Position numbers and translations under genes: made by a program. A stretch of DNA of 64,000 nucleotides, taken from assembly GCF_020400655.1 (NCBI RefSeq), contig NZ_JAINRC010000018.1, forward strand, positions 124,001 to 188,000. Reading direction: 5' to 3'. Positions 1 to 7,285 of this stretch are shown here, one piece after another. Under the pieces are notes generated by a model. It had not been told where the DNA came from. It did no database searches and saw nothing but the letters and a program-made list of their open reading frames with translations. The first letter of the stretch is position 1, and the number at the start of each line of letters is the position of its first letter. The DNA comes from Streptomyces spinosus (GTDB lineage Bacteria > Actinomycetota > Actinomycetes > Streptomycetales > Streptomycetaceae).

Positions 1-119
1 GTGAACCGGTCGCCGGTGAGCTGCATGCCGTCGCCGGAGTCACCGGCGAAACGGATGACCACCTGGTGCAGCCGGCGCGTGGGCTTGGTGTGACGCGCCG
101 CGCCCGCGGGCTCAGGCAT
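1..119 (-). CDS. korA: 2-oxoacid:ferredoxin oxidoreductase alpha subunit, N-terminus (partial)
   Basis: Only the first 39 codons lie in the window; the gene runs off the left edge. After a short basic leader the protein reads VVIRFAGDSGDGMQLTGDRF, the start of the pyruvate/2-oxoglutarate:ferredoxin oxidoreductase gamma-type domain found at the N-terminus of actinobacterial KorA. These enzymes decarboxylate 2-oxoacids to acyl-CoA with ferredoxin as electron acceptor. The ATG overlaps the stop of the upstream VOC gene by 8 nt, so it is the last visible member of the hydrazine-type operon. A second, cluster-bound KorA copy would supply an acyl-CoA or reduced ferredoxin; that role is inference. 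The family call is firm despite the short length. Confidence 0.8.
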   Translation of the reverse strand, partial: MPEPAGAARHTKPTRRLHQVVIRFAGDSGDGMQLTGDRF

Positions 120-954
120 GACGCGCTCCGGGCCGCACCCGCGGGGCGGGCCGGGAGGCGGCCGGGGCGTTCTCGGTCCAGACGTCCGCTCCCAGCTGAC
201 CGGCGAGGAGGACCGAACCGGCGGTGGGGTCGGGGGCGGACGCGGGCACGATCAGCGCTGCCCGCGGCTGTGCGGCGTCGGTGACCGCGGCGCCCGGCAG
301 GCCGACGACGAGGAGGTCTCCCACGGTGGCGGCGTGTGCGTCCGCGGGTCCTGTCAGGTGGCCGGCGGGACGGGCGGGGGCCTGGAGGAGCCGTTCGTAC
401 AGCCGCACGGTGGCGGGGAACTCGCTCTCGGTGACGGCGTGCCGGGGCAGCAGTCGCAGGCCGGTCTCCCGCGGTCGCGGGCGTGCGGTGCCCGGCATGG
501 CCGTCCGTGGCTGCTCGCCGGACCAGGGCCGGTGTTCGACGAGTTCGGCCAGCGTTCCGTCGGGGTAGCGGACCCGTGCCCGCGCGCCGGGAAGGATCGG
601 CTCGGGCGGTTCCACCACGGTGGTACGGGTGGCTTGGAGCAGGTCGAGCTGTCGCCCCAGGTGCGGCACGATGAGGGAGTAGCGCGTCTGCCGCTGGATC
701 GGGGTGAAGGGACGGCTGCTGGCGATGAGCAGGACACTGCCGACGGCGGCCAGTTCCAGGCCCCCGAAGTCGGGGATGGGCATGCGCAGGTCGGCCGGGA
801 CACCGAGGAGGCGCTCGTAGTAGCCGATGTGCTCGTCCAGGTCCGGCAACGGGATCAGTGAACGGGCCAGCAGGCGCGGCCGGGTCAGGACGGAGGAGTC
901 GGGGCGGGTGCGGAACCAGCGCTCGGGGTCGGCAGGCTGCGTGGGGCCGGGCAT
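112..954 (-). CDS. Two-domain VOC (glyoxalase-fold) protein
   Basis: The 280-residue protein contains two loosely repeated halves (about 25-140 and 165-265). Each resembles a betaalphabetabetabeta vicinal-oxygen-chelate module, e.g. the LIPLPDLDEHIGYYERLLG segment near residue 33 and ESEFPATVRLYERLL near 177. VOC proteins act as metal-dependent isomerases, dioxygenases, hydrolases or drug-binding resistance proteins; no clear set of metal ligands can be assigned here. The gene starts 3 nt after the acyltransferase stop and overlaps the next start by 8 nt, so it is translated with the biosynthetic operon. It could be a tailoring enzyme or a self-protection binding protein; the sequence does not decide. 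Fold assignment moderate, function unknown. Confidence 0.6.
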   Translation of the reverse strand: MPGPTQPADPERWFRTRPDSSVLTRPRLLARSLIPLPDLDEHIGYYERLLGVPADLRMPIPDFGGLELAAVGSVLLIASSRPFTPIQRQTRYSLIVPHLGRQLDLLQATRTTVVEPPEPILPGARARVRYPDGTLAELVEHRPWSGEQPRTAMPGTARPRPRETGLRLLPRHAVTESEFPATVRLYERLLQAPARPAGHLTGPADAHAATVGDLLVVGLPGAAVTDAAQPRAALIVPASAPDPTAGSVLLAGQLGADVWTENAPAASRPAPRVRPGARHA

Positions 955-957
955 CGG

Positions 958-2283
958 TCAGCCTTTCTGCACGGGGTTGGGGGTTGAGGTCCACCAGGGC
1001 CGCACGGGTATGTCCCAGGCCGCGAACTCCTCGCTCACGAGGTGGTGCAGGTGGGCGGCGTCCCCGAAGTGCTCGGGCATGCCGGTCACGGTCACCGTCA
1101 TCTGCCGGCCGCTGCGCACCAGGCACAGCGAGGCCCTCAGGCGGGCGCGGTCCGGCAGGAGACCGGGCACGTTCATGGTGCGCAGCGCCAGGGAGTCGGC
1201 GGTACGGCCGGCGAAGTCCAGCACGTCGTGGTCGACGTCGCCGAAGTTGGAGGCGACGACGTCGGTCTGTTGCGCGCCGGGGGCCTTGAGTGCCGCGGCG
1301 GCGCGGGACGGCAGCAGGTGCCAGAGGGCTTCGGGGACGAGGGTGGCGCTGTGCAGTCCGGAGTGCCGCAGCAGCTCTTTGGTGGCGTGCCGGGTGGGCT
1401 TGAGGTCCTGGTGGTTCGCGGCGCCGCCGGGAAGGCTCAACGGGACGACCACGAGTGCGTTGGCCTGTTCGTCGTCGGCGGAGCGGCGCAGGCTCATGGG
1501 GATGCCGACGTGCACGTCCTCGCGGTGTGCGCGTGGGACGTGGGTGCGCGTCAGGTTGGCGGCGATCTCCACGAGGAGGGTGTTGCCGGTGCCGTGGTGG
1601 CGGCGTGCGGCGGCCTCCCACGCCTCGGCCTGTGCCGTGACGATGGCCGTGGTGAAGTAGCGGGGCGTCGAGGCCGGCCGGGGGCCCTGGCGTGGCGCGG
1701 ACAGGGTGGCGAGGGCCCGTAGCACGGCCAGCCGTTGGTGCCGTGGCCGGCGCAGCAGCCAGGACGCCGTCCGTGTCAGTGCCCGGGTGGTCTGTCCCAG
1801 CGCGTCGGTGAGGTCGCTGTCGGGGGGCTGCTGTGCCGGTGTGCGTGCGGCGATCGCGCGGAGCAGGCCCAGGCCGTCGCTCCGGAAGTGCGGGACGGTC
1901 AGCGACACGAGGGAGCCGTCGCCGTAGGGGGCGGCCGCCAGACGCCACAGCCGGCTCGAGTCCGCCGGCAGGGGGGTGAGGGTCTGCGCGTCGGCCCATG
2001 CGAGTGCGGTGTCCGGTGTCAGGGGCGTGCGGTCGATCGCCAGGTGGTGCGTGTTGGACGCCATGACCCACTTGCGCCGGGCGGCGGGGACCGAGCTCCT
2101 TACCGCGGTACGGCTGAGCAGGCCACGGTCGAGGCGCTGCCATTCGGCGTTCAGTTCGCTTTCGGGCAGCGGACCGGGGAGGCGCCACAGGACCTGGACG
2201 ATGCGGGAGGAGCCCAGTGCCGTGGCGGCCTGGTGCAGCATTTCGTCGGTGGAGTTCAGACGCCACCGTGTCGCGCGCGTCAT
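958..2283 (-). CDS. Condensation/wax-ester-synthase-like acyltransferase
   Basis: The protein has 441 residues from an ATG that overlaps the previous stop by 4 nt (ATGA). It has the signature of the CoA-dependent acyltransferase superfamily: an HxxxDG motif (HFRSDG, residues 132-137) and, in the C-terminal half, VVASNFGDVD, which matches the SN-containing segment of WS/DGAT and NRPS condensation domains. Such enzymes form esters or amides from an acyl-CoA or carrier-bound acyl group. Within this operon the likely job is acylation of the hydrazine or amine product. That is inference; no carrier protein or adenylation domain is visible nearby, so an acyl-CoA donor is more likely than a carrier. 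Family confidence good, substrate unknown. Confidence 0.7.
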   Translation of the reverse strand: MTRATRWRLNSTDEMLHQAATALGSSRIVQVLWRLPGPLPESELNAEWQRLDRGLLSRTAVRSSVPAARRKWVMASNTHHLAIDRTPLTPDTALAWADAQTLTPLPADSSRLWRLAAAPYGDGSLVSLTVPHFRSDGLGLLRAIAARTPAQQPPDSDLTDALGQTTRALTRTASWLLRRPRHQRLAVLRALATLSAPRQGPRPASTPRYFTTAIVTAQAEAWEAAARRHHGTGNTLLVEIAANLTRTHVPRAHREDVHVGIPMSLRRSADDEQANALVVVPLSLPGGAANHQDLKPTRHATKELLRHSGLHSATLVPEALWHLLPSRAAAALKAPGAQQTDVVASNFGDVDHDVLDFAGRTADSLALRTMNVPGLLPDRARLRASLCLVRSGRQMTVTVTGMPEHFGDAAHLHHLVSEEFAAWDIPVRPWWTSTPNPVQKG

Positions 2284-3353
2284 CGTTGCAGCGCCTCCAG
2301 GAGGTGGTCGGCGGCCTGGCGGCCCACGGCGGGGGCGATTTTGAACCCGCCCCCGTTCCAGCCGGCCGCGGTCACCAGTCCGCGCGGGCTGGGCCAGCTG
2401 GTCACCGATCCGGGACCGGCCTCCGGCACCATCGCGTCGTAGGCCGTGACACCGCCGACGGCGGCGGCGCCGGCGAGCTGCGGAAAGCGCCGCGCGACGA
2501 CGGCGCGGACGCGTTCCGCCTCGGCCGTGTCGACGCCGTCGCGGGTGCGGGCGGGTACGCCGGTGCGGGTCGAGGGGACGCCGGCCAGGACGGTGCGGTC
2601 CGTGTCCCATCGGCGCAGCCAGGCGCCTGTGGTGTGGTCGACCATGGTGGGCAGGCCGGTGGTGTCCTCGACGCGGAACAGGCAGTAGCTCACCGCTCTC
2701 GTGCGCAGCGGAAGGTGGACGCCGGCGGACGCCGCGAGGGGCGTGCTGCCCACGCCGGCGGCGAGGAGCACCGCGTCGGCGTGGACGTCCGCGCCGGAGG
2801 TCCGCACGCCCCGCACGCGCGAGGAGGAGTGCGTGAGGCTGAGGGCCCGGGCGCGGAGCAGGCGCAGTGCGGGGCCCGCGTCGCGGTGCAGGGCCCGGAG
2901 GGTGTCGGCGGCCGGCAGCCATCCGGCCCGCGGCTCCATCACGCCGAGGACGTGGCGGGGGACGGTGAGCTGCGGGTGGCGCTTGACGATGTCGCCGGCG
3001 TCGAGGACCTCGACGGGGAGTCCGGCGCTGCGCACCGCCTCGATGCGGGGCGCGGCCCGGCCGAGGTCGCCCTCGTCGATCAGGGTGAGGCTGCCGTGCC
3101 GGCGGACGGCGGGCCAGGAGCCGTGCCGGCCGCGGGCCAGGTAGCGGGCGCAGCTTTCGACCAGCCAGGCGGCGTAGGCGCCGGCCGGGTCGAAGGCGCG
3201 TATGAGGCCGCCGGAGACGGGCGTGGCCGCGTCGGTGGCGGAGTCGTCGATGACGACGACGCTGGCGCCGTGGGCGGTGAGATGTTCGGCGCCGGCGAGG
3301 CCGATGATTCCGGCGCCGACGATGGCGACGTCCGCCCTCAGCGCTGCCGTCAT
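2280..3353 (-). CDS. FAD-dependent amino acid oxidase (DAO family), Spb39-like
   Basis: The 357-residue flavoprotein of the glycine/D-amino-acid oxidase family has a GxGxxG dinucleotide site (GAGIIG, residues 13-18) and a DAO-type C-terminus (WNGGGFKIAPAVGRQAADHLL). It overlaps the genes on both sides by 4 nt, so translation is coupled to the N-hydroxylase before it and the acyltransferase after it. In the s56-p1 pathway a DAO homologue (Spb39) oxidatively cleaves the lysine-glycine hydrazine adduct and frees hydrazinoacetic acid; the same gene neighbourhood here supports the equivalent step. The family is seen directly; the cleavage role is inferred from the gene set. Confidence 0.82.
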   Translation of the reverse strand: MTAALRADVAIVGAGIIGLAGAEHLTAHGASVVVIDDSATDAATPVSGGLIRAFDPAGAYAAWLVESCARYLARGRHGSWPAVRRHGSLTLIDEGDLGRAAPRIEAVRSAGLPVEVLDAGDIVKRHPQLTVPRHVLGVMEPRAGWLPAADTLRALHRDAGPALRLLRARALSLTHSSSRVRGVRTSGADVHADAVLLAAGVGSTPLAASAGVHLPLRTRAVSYCLFRVEDTTGLPTMVDHTTGAWLRRWDTDRTVLAGVPSTRTGVPARTRDGVDTAEAERVRAVVARRFPQLAGAAAVGGVTAYDAMVPEAGPGSVTSWPSPRGLVTAAGWNGGGFKIAPAVGRQAADHLLEALQR

Positions 3354-4681
3354 CGCAGCGCCTCGTGCGCGGGGCGGGGGAGGGTGGGGGCGGGTGGCGT
3401 CAGGAGGGAGTCGGCGATGTCCGAGGCGCGGGCGGAGAGCATGGCCAAGGCGCCGGCGTCACCCATGCCGTGACTGGCTTCGCACAGGCCGTTCAGGTAG
3501 ATCCTCAGCGGCCGGGAGGCGGTCTCGGGGGCCTTGAGTTCGATGGCGTAGTCGCGTCCCACCTCGGGGATGCCCTCCTCGTCGAGAGGGAGCCGGTGGG
3601 CCACGCCTTCGAGCAGGGGGTGGTAGCGCTCGTCGTCGGCGCTGATGCCGAAGTCCTTGAATCCGGTGGCGAGGATGACGACGTCCGCGTCGAGGCTGTC
3701 GTGGGTGTGGTGGTTGATCTCGCGCATGGTCAGGCGGTGGGGCCCGGTGCCGGAGGGGGCGTCGATCCGGGTGACCTCGGTGAAGGGGCGCAGACGGAGG
3801 CGGTCGGAGCCGATCAGGTCGTACTCACGCTGCACGGTGACGAGACGGTCGATGACGTCCTGGTCGCAGGCGGCGTAGTTGATGGAGCGCAGGTCGGTGC
3901 GCAGGCGGCGTTTGACCGCCGCGGGCAGCGGGTGGAAGTAGTCGACGAACTCGGGCAGGAACACCTGGCGGCTGTAGGGGCTGGTGTCCTTGAGGCGGAA
4001 GCCGATGCTGCGGTGGATGGAGGTCACCTGGCGGACGTTGGGCCGCTCCAGCAGGTCGAGCACGATCTCGATGGCGCTCTGGCTGGCTCCGATGACGGCG
4101 ACGCGGATGTCCTGGTCGTTGAAGGCGTTGACGGAGGACAGGTAGCGGGTGGAGTGGAACACGGTGTCGCCGAGGCTGGCGGGGAAGGGGTGGGGGATGC
4201 GGGGGGAGCGCCCGGTTCCCAGGACGAGTGTCTGGCCGAAGTACTGCCGGCCGTCCTGGGTCTTGACGCAGAACACCTCGTTGCCGTCCTGGTCGTCCCG
4301 GAGCGTGAGCTGGGCGGCGCTCCGGCCGTAGTCGACCCGGTCGGCGAACGCGCCGGCGACCCAGGCGAGGTAGGCGCCGTATTCGCGGCGCAGCGGGAAC
4401 TTGGCGTTGAGGTGGAGGTAGTCGGTCAGCGCTCCGCGGGAGGCCAGGTACTTGATGAACGTGTGGGGGCTGTCCTGGTTGCGCTGCATCGCGAGGTCGC
4501 GGAAGGGGTTGTTCTGGATGTCCGCGCCGGACAGGAGCTGTTCGTCCTGCCACTGGAAGCCGGGTGAGCGTTCGATGAAATGGGCGTCGCTCAGGCGTCC
4601 GACCTCTTCGAGGATCACGGCCAGGGAGAGGTTCGCCGGTCCGAATCCGATGCCCAGAACGGGGTGGACTTTCTGTTTCAT
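3350..4681 (-). CDS. L-lysine/L-ornithine-type N-monooxygenase, Spb38-like
   Basis: The protein has 443 residues and belongs to the SidA/IucD/PvdA class of flavin N-hydroxylating monooxygenases. Visible sites are the FAD motif GIGFGPANLS (residues 10-19), the NADPH motif GASQSA (198-203) and the late ILATGF segment near residue 350. The ATG is chosen because GAGGGA lies upstream at a usable distance; a TTG 33 nt further upstream lacks a good site. In hydrazine pathways this enzyme makes N6-hydroxy-lysine, the electrophilic nitrogen partner. No siderophore NRPS or NIS synthetase is nearby, and the cupin/MetRS genes of the same operon point to N-N bond formation instead. Lysine versus ornithine cannot be told from sequence alone. 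Confidence 0.88.
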   Translation of the reverse strand: MKQKVHPVLGIGFGPANLSLAVILEEVGRLSDAHFIERSPGFQWQDEQLLSGADIQNNPFRDLAMQRNQDSPHTFIKYLASRGALTDYLHLNAKFPLRREYGAYLAWVAGAFADRVDYGRSAAQLTLRDDQDGNEVFCVKTQDGRQYFGQTLVLGTGRSPRIPHPFPASLGDTVFHSTRYLSSVNAFNDQDIRVAVIGASQSAIEIVLDLLERPNVRQVTSIHRSIGFRLKDTSPYSRQVFLPEFVDYFHPLPAAVKRRLRTDLRSINYAACDQDVIDRLVTVQREYDLIGSDRLRLRPFTEVTRIDAPSGTGPHRLTMREINHHTHDSLDADVVILATGFKDFGISADDERYHPLLEGVAHRLPLDEEGIPEVGRDYAIELKAPETASRPLRIYLNGLCEASHGMGDAGALAMLSARASDIADSLLTPPAPTLPRPAHEALR

Positions 4682-4842
4682 CGTGTGATGTCCCTCGGCT
4701 TGTCGTGCGTGCAAAGGCGGCGGGCACCTGCGGCTGGGGTCCTTCGAGACGCCCTGGCTGCCGCAGGTGCCGTGAGCGGCCCTGCGGCGCCGGCAGGTTC
4801 TGCGCGTGGGGGGCTGCGCGATGCAGCGGGGCCGGTCTGCGG

Positions 4843-5220
4843 TCAGGAACTCAGCAGCGCCGTGTCGGTGATCGCGTTGGCGTCGTCGACGTGGACGACC
4901 CGGGACTTGAACCCGATCCGCTCCTCTTCGTCGAGCTGGGCGTAGCTGATGATGATGACCTTGTCGCCGGGCTGGACGAGCCGGGCCGCGGCGCCGTTGA
5001 TGACGACGTGTCCCTTGGGCGCCTGCGGAGACTCGTCGAGGATGGTGTAGGTCTCGAAGCGCGCGCCGTTGTTGATGTTGACGACGTGCACCAGTTCGTG
5101 GACGCCGATGCCGGCGGCTTCGAGCAGTTCCGGCGAGATGGTGATGGATCCGACGTAGTTGAGGTTGCTGTCGGTGACGGTCGCGCGGTGGATCTTCGAG
5201 TGCATGAACGTGCGCAGCAT
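4843..5220 (-). CDS. panD: Aspartate 1-decarboxylase
   Basis: The 125-residue protein is the full length of PanD. The self-cleavage site YVGSITIS is present with Gly24-Ser25 at the canonical position, where the pyruvoyl cofactor forms. The C-terminal half carries the HVVINGAAARL and GDKVIIISYAQ segments of the family. The enzyme converts L-aspartate to beta-alanine. Housekeeping panD normally sits with panB/panC or nad genes; here it lies between the MetRS-like and N-hydroxylase genes of a specialised operon, which suggests that beta-alanine is a building block of the product. The gaps on either side are 100 and 161 nt, so a local promoter is possible. Confidence 0.93.
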   Translation of the reverse strand: MLRTFMHSKIHRATVTDSNLNYVGSITISPELLEAAGIGVHELVHVVNINNGARFETYTILDESPQAPKGHVVINGAAARLVQPGDKVIIISYAQLDEEERIGFKSRVVHVDDANAITDTALLSS

Positions 5221-5320
5221 GGTGCGGCTCCTTGTCCAGGTGGGTGATGCCGGTCGGTTGAGGCGGGTGGTGCGGGGGCGCCGTGTTCCGCGGCCGGGGC
5301 CGGGATCTCGGGCGGGCCTG

Positions 5321-6889
5321 TTACGGGAGGGAGTCCGTCAGGCCGGCGAAGGCGCCGGGGGGCCGGTCGTGGAGAGCGGCGAGCAGCGGCGGGGCGGTGT
5401 CGGCGGCGGCGCCGAAGGCCGCGGTGATGTGCCGGCACAGGTCGGGGGTGAGCGGCCAGGCGAGCGTGCGCAGGCTCCACAGGAACTGGAGGGCGCCGCT
5501 GACGTCGGCCGGATCGTCGGCGTCGAGGTTCTCGCAGCGCAGGGCGAGGACTTCCAGGTGCAGTGCGAGCGCCTCTGCGGCCTTGCGGATGGAGAACGAC
5601 TCCAGTCGGTAGGCGTCCTCGAAGCGCTGCCGGGAGGCGTTCAGTGCGGTCACCCACCACGCGGAGGGCTCGGTGTCGACGCGCCGGCCGGTCGCGGTTT
5701 CCGCCAGAGCGCTGCGGATCTTCGACAGCGGGGTGTCGAACCGTGTGGTGATCGTGGCGGCGGCCACGGGCTCGCTGAACTCCGACTGCTGGAGCTCGGG
5801 GCTGGTCAGGGACAGTACGAACCGGGTGCGGTCGCGGCCGACGCTCTCCAGGTACTCCCCCGCCCAGCGGACGTCGCCCTTGCTCGTGGAGAACTTGCGG
5901 CCCTCCAGCAGGTAGTACTGGTTGGTGAGGGTGCGTGTCCTGGTCGGTTCGACGGGCAGTCCGTGGCGGGCGGCGAGCAGGGACAGCGCCACGTAGACGA
6001 AGGCGTTGTAGAAGCCGTTGTCGATGCCGATGAACTGGACCAGTTCGTCGACGCTCTCCCGGCCGCCGCGGGTCCGCTGGAGCCAGTAGACGTGGCCGAC
6101 GTAGATCTCGGGCCAGGCGTTGACGGTCTGCCCGCCCTGGCCGCCGCCGTCCCAGTCGACGGTGATGCCCCAGGTCAGCGGGTAGGTGATCGGAATGTAC
6201 GGCAGGGGGCCCGCGAGCGTCTGCTCGACCACGCGGGCCAGGTCGGGGCGCAGCTGTACGTCGGAGTCCGCGTACCAGTCGGTGAGCATGGAGCGGTAGC
6301 GCTCCAGGTCCAGGACCCAGATGGAGACAGGCCGGCGCGGCAGATCGCCGCCCGTTCCGCCGGCGGGCAGCAGGGCACCGGGCAGGTTGTACAGCCCGCA
6401 GGCCTCGCAGACGCCGGCCCTGGCGTGTGCCAGGCAGGTGGGGCAGCGCCCGGTGACGAACGCCTCGGCCTTGTAGGTGCCGGTGGCGGCGTCGTAGGGC
6501 AGTTCCACTTCGCGCCGGTCGAAGGCGCCGTTCTCCCACAGGCGGGTGAAGAAGTCCCGCACGAAGGCGGTGTAGTCGTCGTCGGGGCGTTCGAAGAGGT
6601 CGACGTCGACGGCTGCGAGGCTCAGCGTGCGGCTGATGCTGTCGTAGGCGTGCCGGATGAGCGACTCGGGGTCGGTTCCGATGCGCTCGGCCGTGGTGAC
6701 GACGTAGGTCTGGTTGTCGTCGGTGCTGGTGCCGAAGGCGACGTCGTGTCCGAGGATCTTCTGGGAGCGGGCGCACACGTCGCTGGCGAGCACCGGGCCG
6801 GCGAGGTGGCCGAGGTGGAGGTCCCCGTTGGGGGTGGGGGGAGAGAAGGTGACGTTGATGCGTCGCCGGCCTGAAGGGGCGTCGGTCAT
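5321..6889 (-). CDS. Methionyl-tRNA-synthetase-like amino acid ligase (hydrazine synthetase, MetRS part)
   Basis: The 522-residue class I synthetase-like protein has HLGH (residues 25-28) for the HIGH motif, a Cys4 zinc knuckle (Cys149, Cys152, Cys161, Cys164) and KFSTSKG (332-338) in place of KMSKS. The catalytic core looks intact, so it should activate a carboxyl group with ATP. It is not placed as a housekeeping metG. It follows a cupin gene by 15 nt and precedes panD and an N-hydroxylase. In Spb40 and its relatives a cupin-MetRS fusion esterifies an amino acid onto N-hydroxy-lysine and rearranges the ester to a hydrazine. Here the two parts are separate genes. A resistance MetRS is an alternative, but the adjacent cupin and DAO genes argue against it. 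Confidence 0.85.
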   Translation of the reverse strand: MTDAPSGRRRINVTFSPPTPNGDLHLGHLAGPVLASDVCARSQKILGHDVAFGTSTDDNQTYVVTTAERIGTDPESLIRHAYDSISRTLSLAAVDVDLFERPDDDYTAFVRDFFTRLWENGAFDRREVELPYDAATGTYKAEAFVTGRCPTCLAHARAGVCEACGLYNLPGALLPAGGTGGDLPRRPVSIWVLDLERYRSMLTDWYADSDVQLRPDLARVVEQTLAGPLPYIPITYPLTWGITVDWDGGGQGGQTVNAWPEIYVGHVYWLQRTRGGRESVDELVQFIGIDNGFYNAFVYVALSLLAARHGLPVEPTRTRTLTNQYYLLEGRKFSTSKGDVRWAGEYLESVGRDRTRFVLSLTSPELQQSEFSEPVAAATITTRFDTPLSKIRSALAETATGRRVDTEPSAWWVTALNASRQRFEDAYRLESFSIRKAAEALALHLEVLALRCENLDADDPADVSGALQFLWSLRTLAWPLTPDLCRHITAAFGAAADTAPPLLAALHDRPPGAFAGLTDSLP

Positions 6890-6904
6890 GAGGGAGGATC
6901 CCCC

Positions 6905-7243
6905 TTAGTCGGTGGGCTGGAGCCAGTAGATGGACACGAACGTCAGCGGCTCGCTCGAACTCGTGTTCGTGACGATGTGGTTGGTTCCGTGCGGGATGTA
7001 GATCACGTCCCCGGGTACGACCTGTCGCTCCTCGTCCCCCACCCGGGCGCGCCCCTGGCCGCTGACGAAGATGAACGTCTCGTCGGTGGCGTGGCCGTGC
7101 GGGGTGCTGGACTCCTCGGGCCGGATGGAGCACAGCGTGCTGTTCCACGGCGGGGTGACGACGCCCTCCCAGGGGTAGAGCTGGCGGATGTCACAGCCGT
7201 TCTTGCGGATCAGCTCGTCGCCGGCGCTGGTCTTGACGTGCAT
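6905..7243 (-). CDS. Zinc-type cupin (hydrazine synthetase, cupin part)
   Basis: The single-domain cupin of 112 residues has an unusually complete metal site: His49, His51 and Glu55 in PHGHATDETF, and His89 in PHGTNH. This 3-His-1-Glu set matches the metal-binding cupins that form N-N bonds in the Spb40/PyrN group. It is translated just before the MetRS-like gene, with 15 nt between stop and start. In the described enzymes the cupin is fused to the MetRS-like domain; a free-standing version implies a two-protein complex or diffusible ester intermediate. Generic cupins (isomerases, RmlC-like) would fit the fold alone, so the functional call rests on context. Confidence 0.82.
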   Translation of the reverse strand: MHVKTSAGDELIRKNGCDIRQLYPWEGVVTPPWNSTLCSIRPEESSTPHGHATDETFIFVSGQGRARVGDEERQVVPGDVIYIPHGTNHIVTNTSSSEPLTFVSIYWLQPTD

Positions 7244-7285
7244 GCGGTTCCTCTCGTCCGGCGTCTGCCGCGCGGGGTGCTTGCC

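Noticed and set aside
2284..2922. Long N-terminal extension of the condensation-like protein
   Set aside because: The extra residues are Arg/Pro-rich and overlap the FAD oxidase gene; the ATGA overlap at 2283 gives a normal start.
3350..4681. Siderophore N-hydroxylase
   Set aside because: No NRPS, NIS synthetase or siderophore transporter is near; the partner genes are those of hydrazine formation.
5321..6889. Housekeeping methionyl-tRNA synthetase
   Set aside because: It lies inside a specialised operon beside a cupin, panD and an N-hydroxylase, and the full KMSKS is replaced by KFSTSKG; a hydrazine synthetase part fits better.
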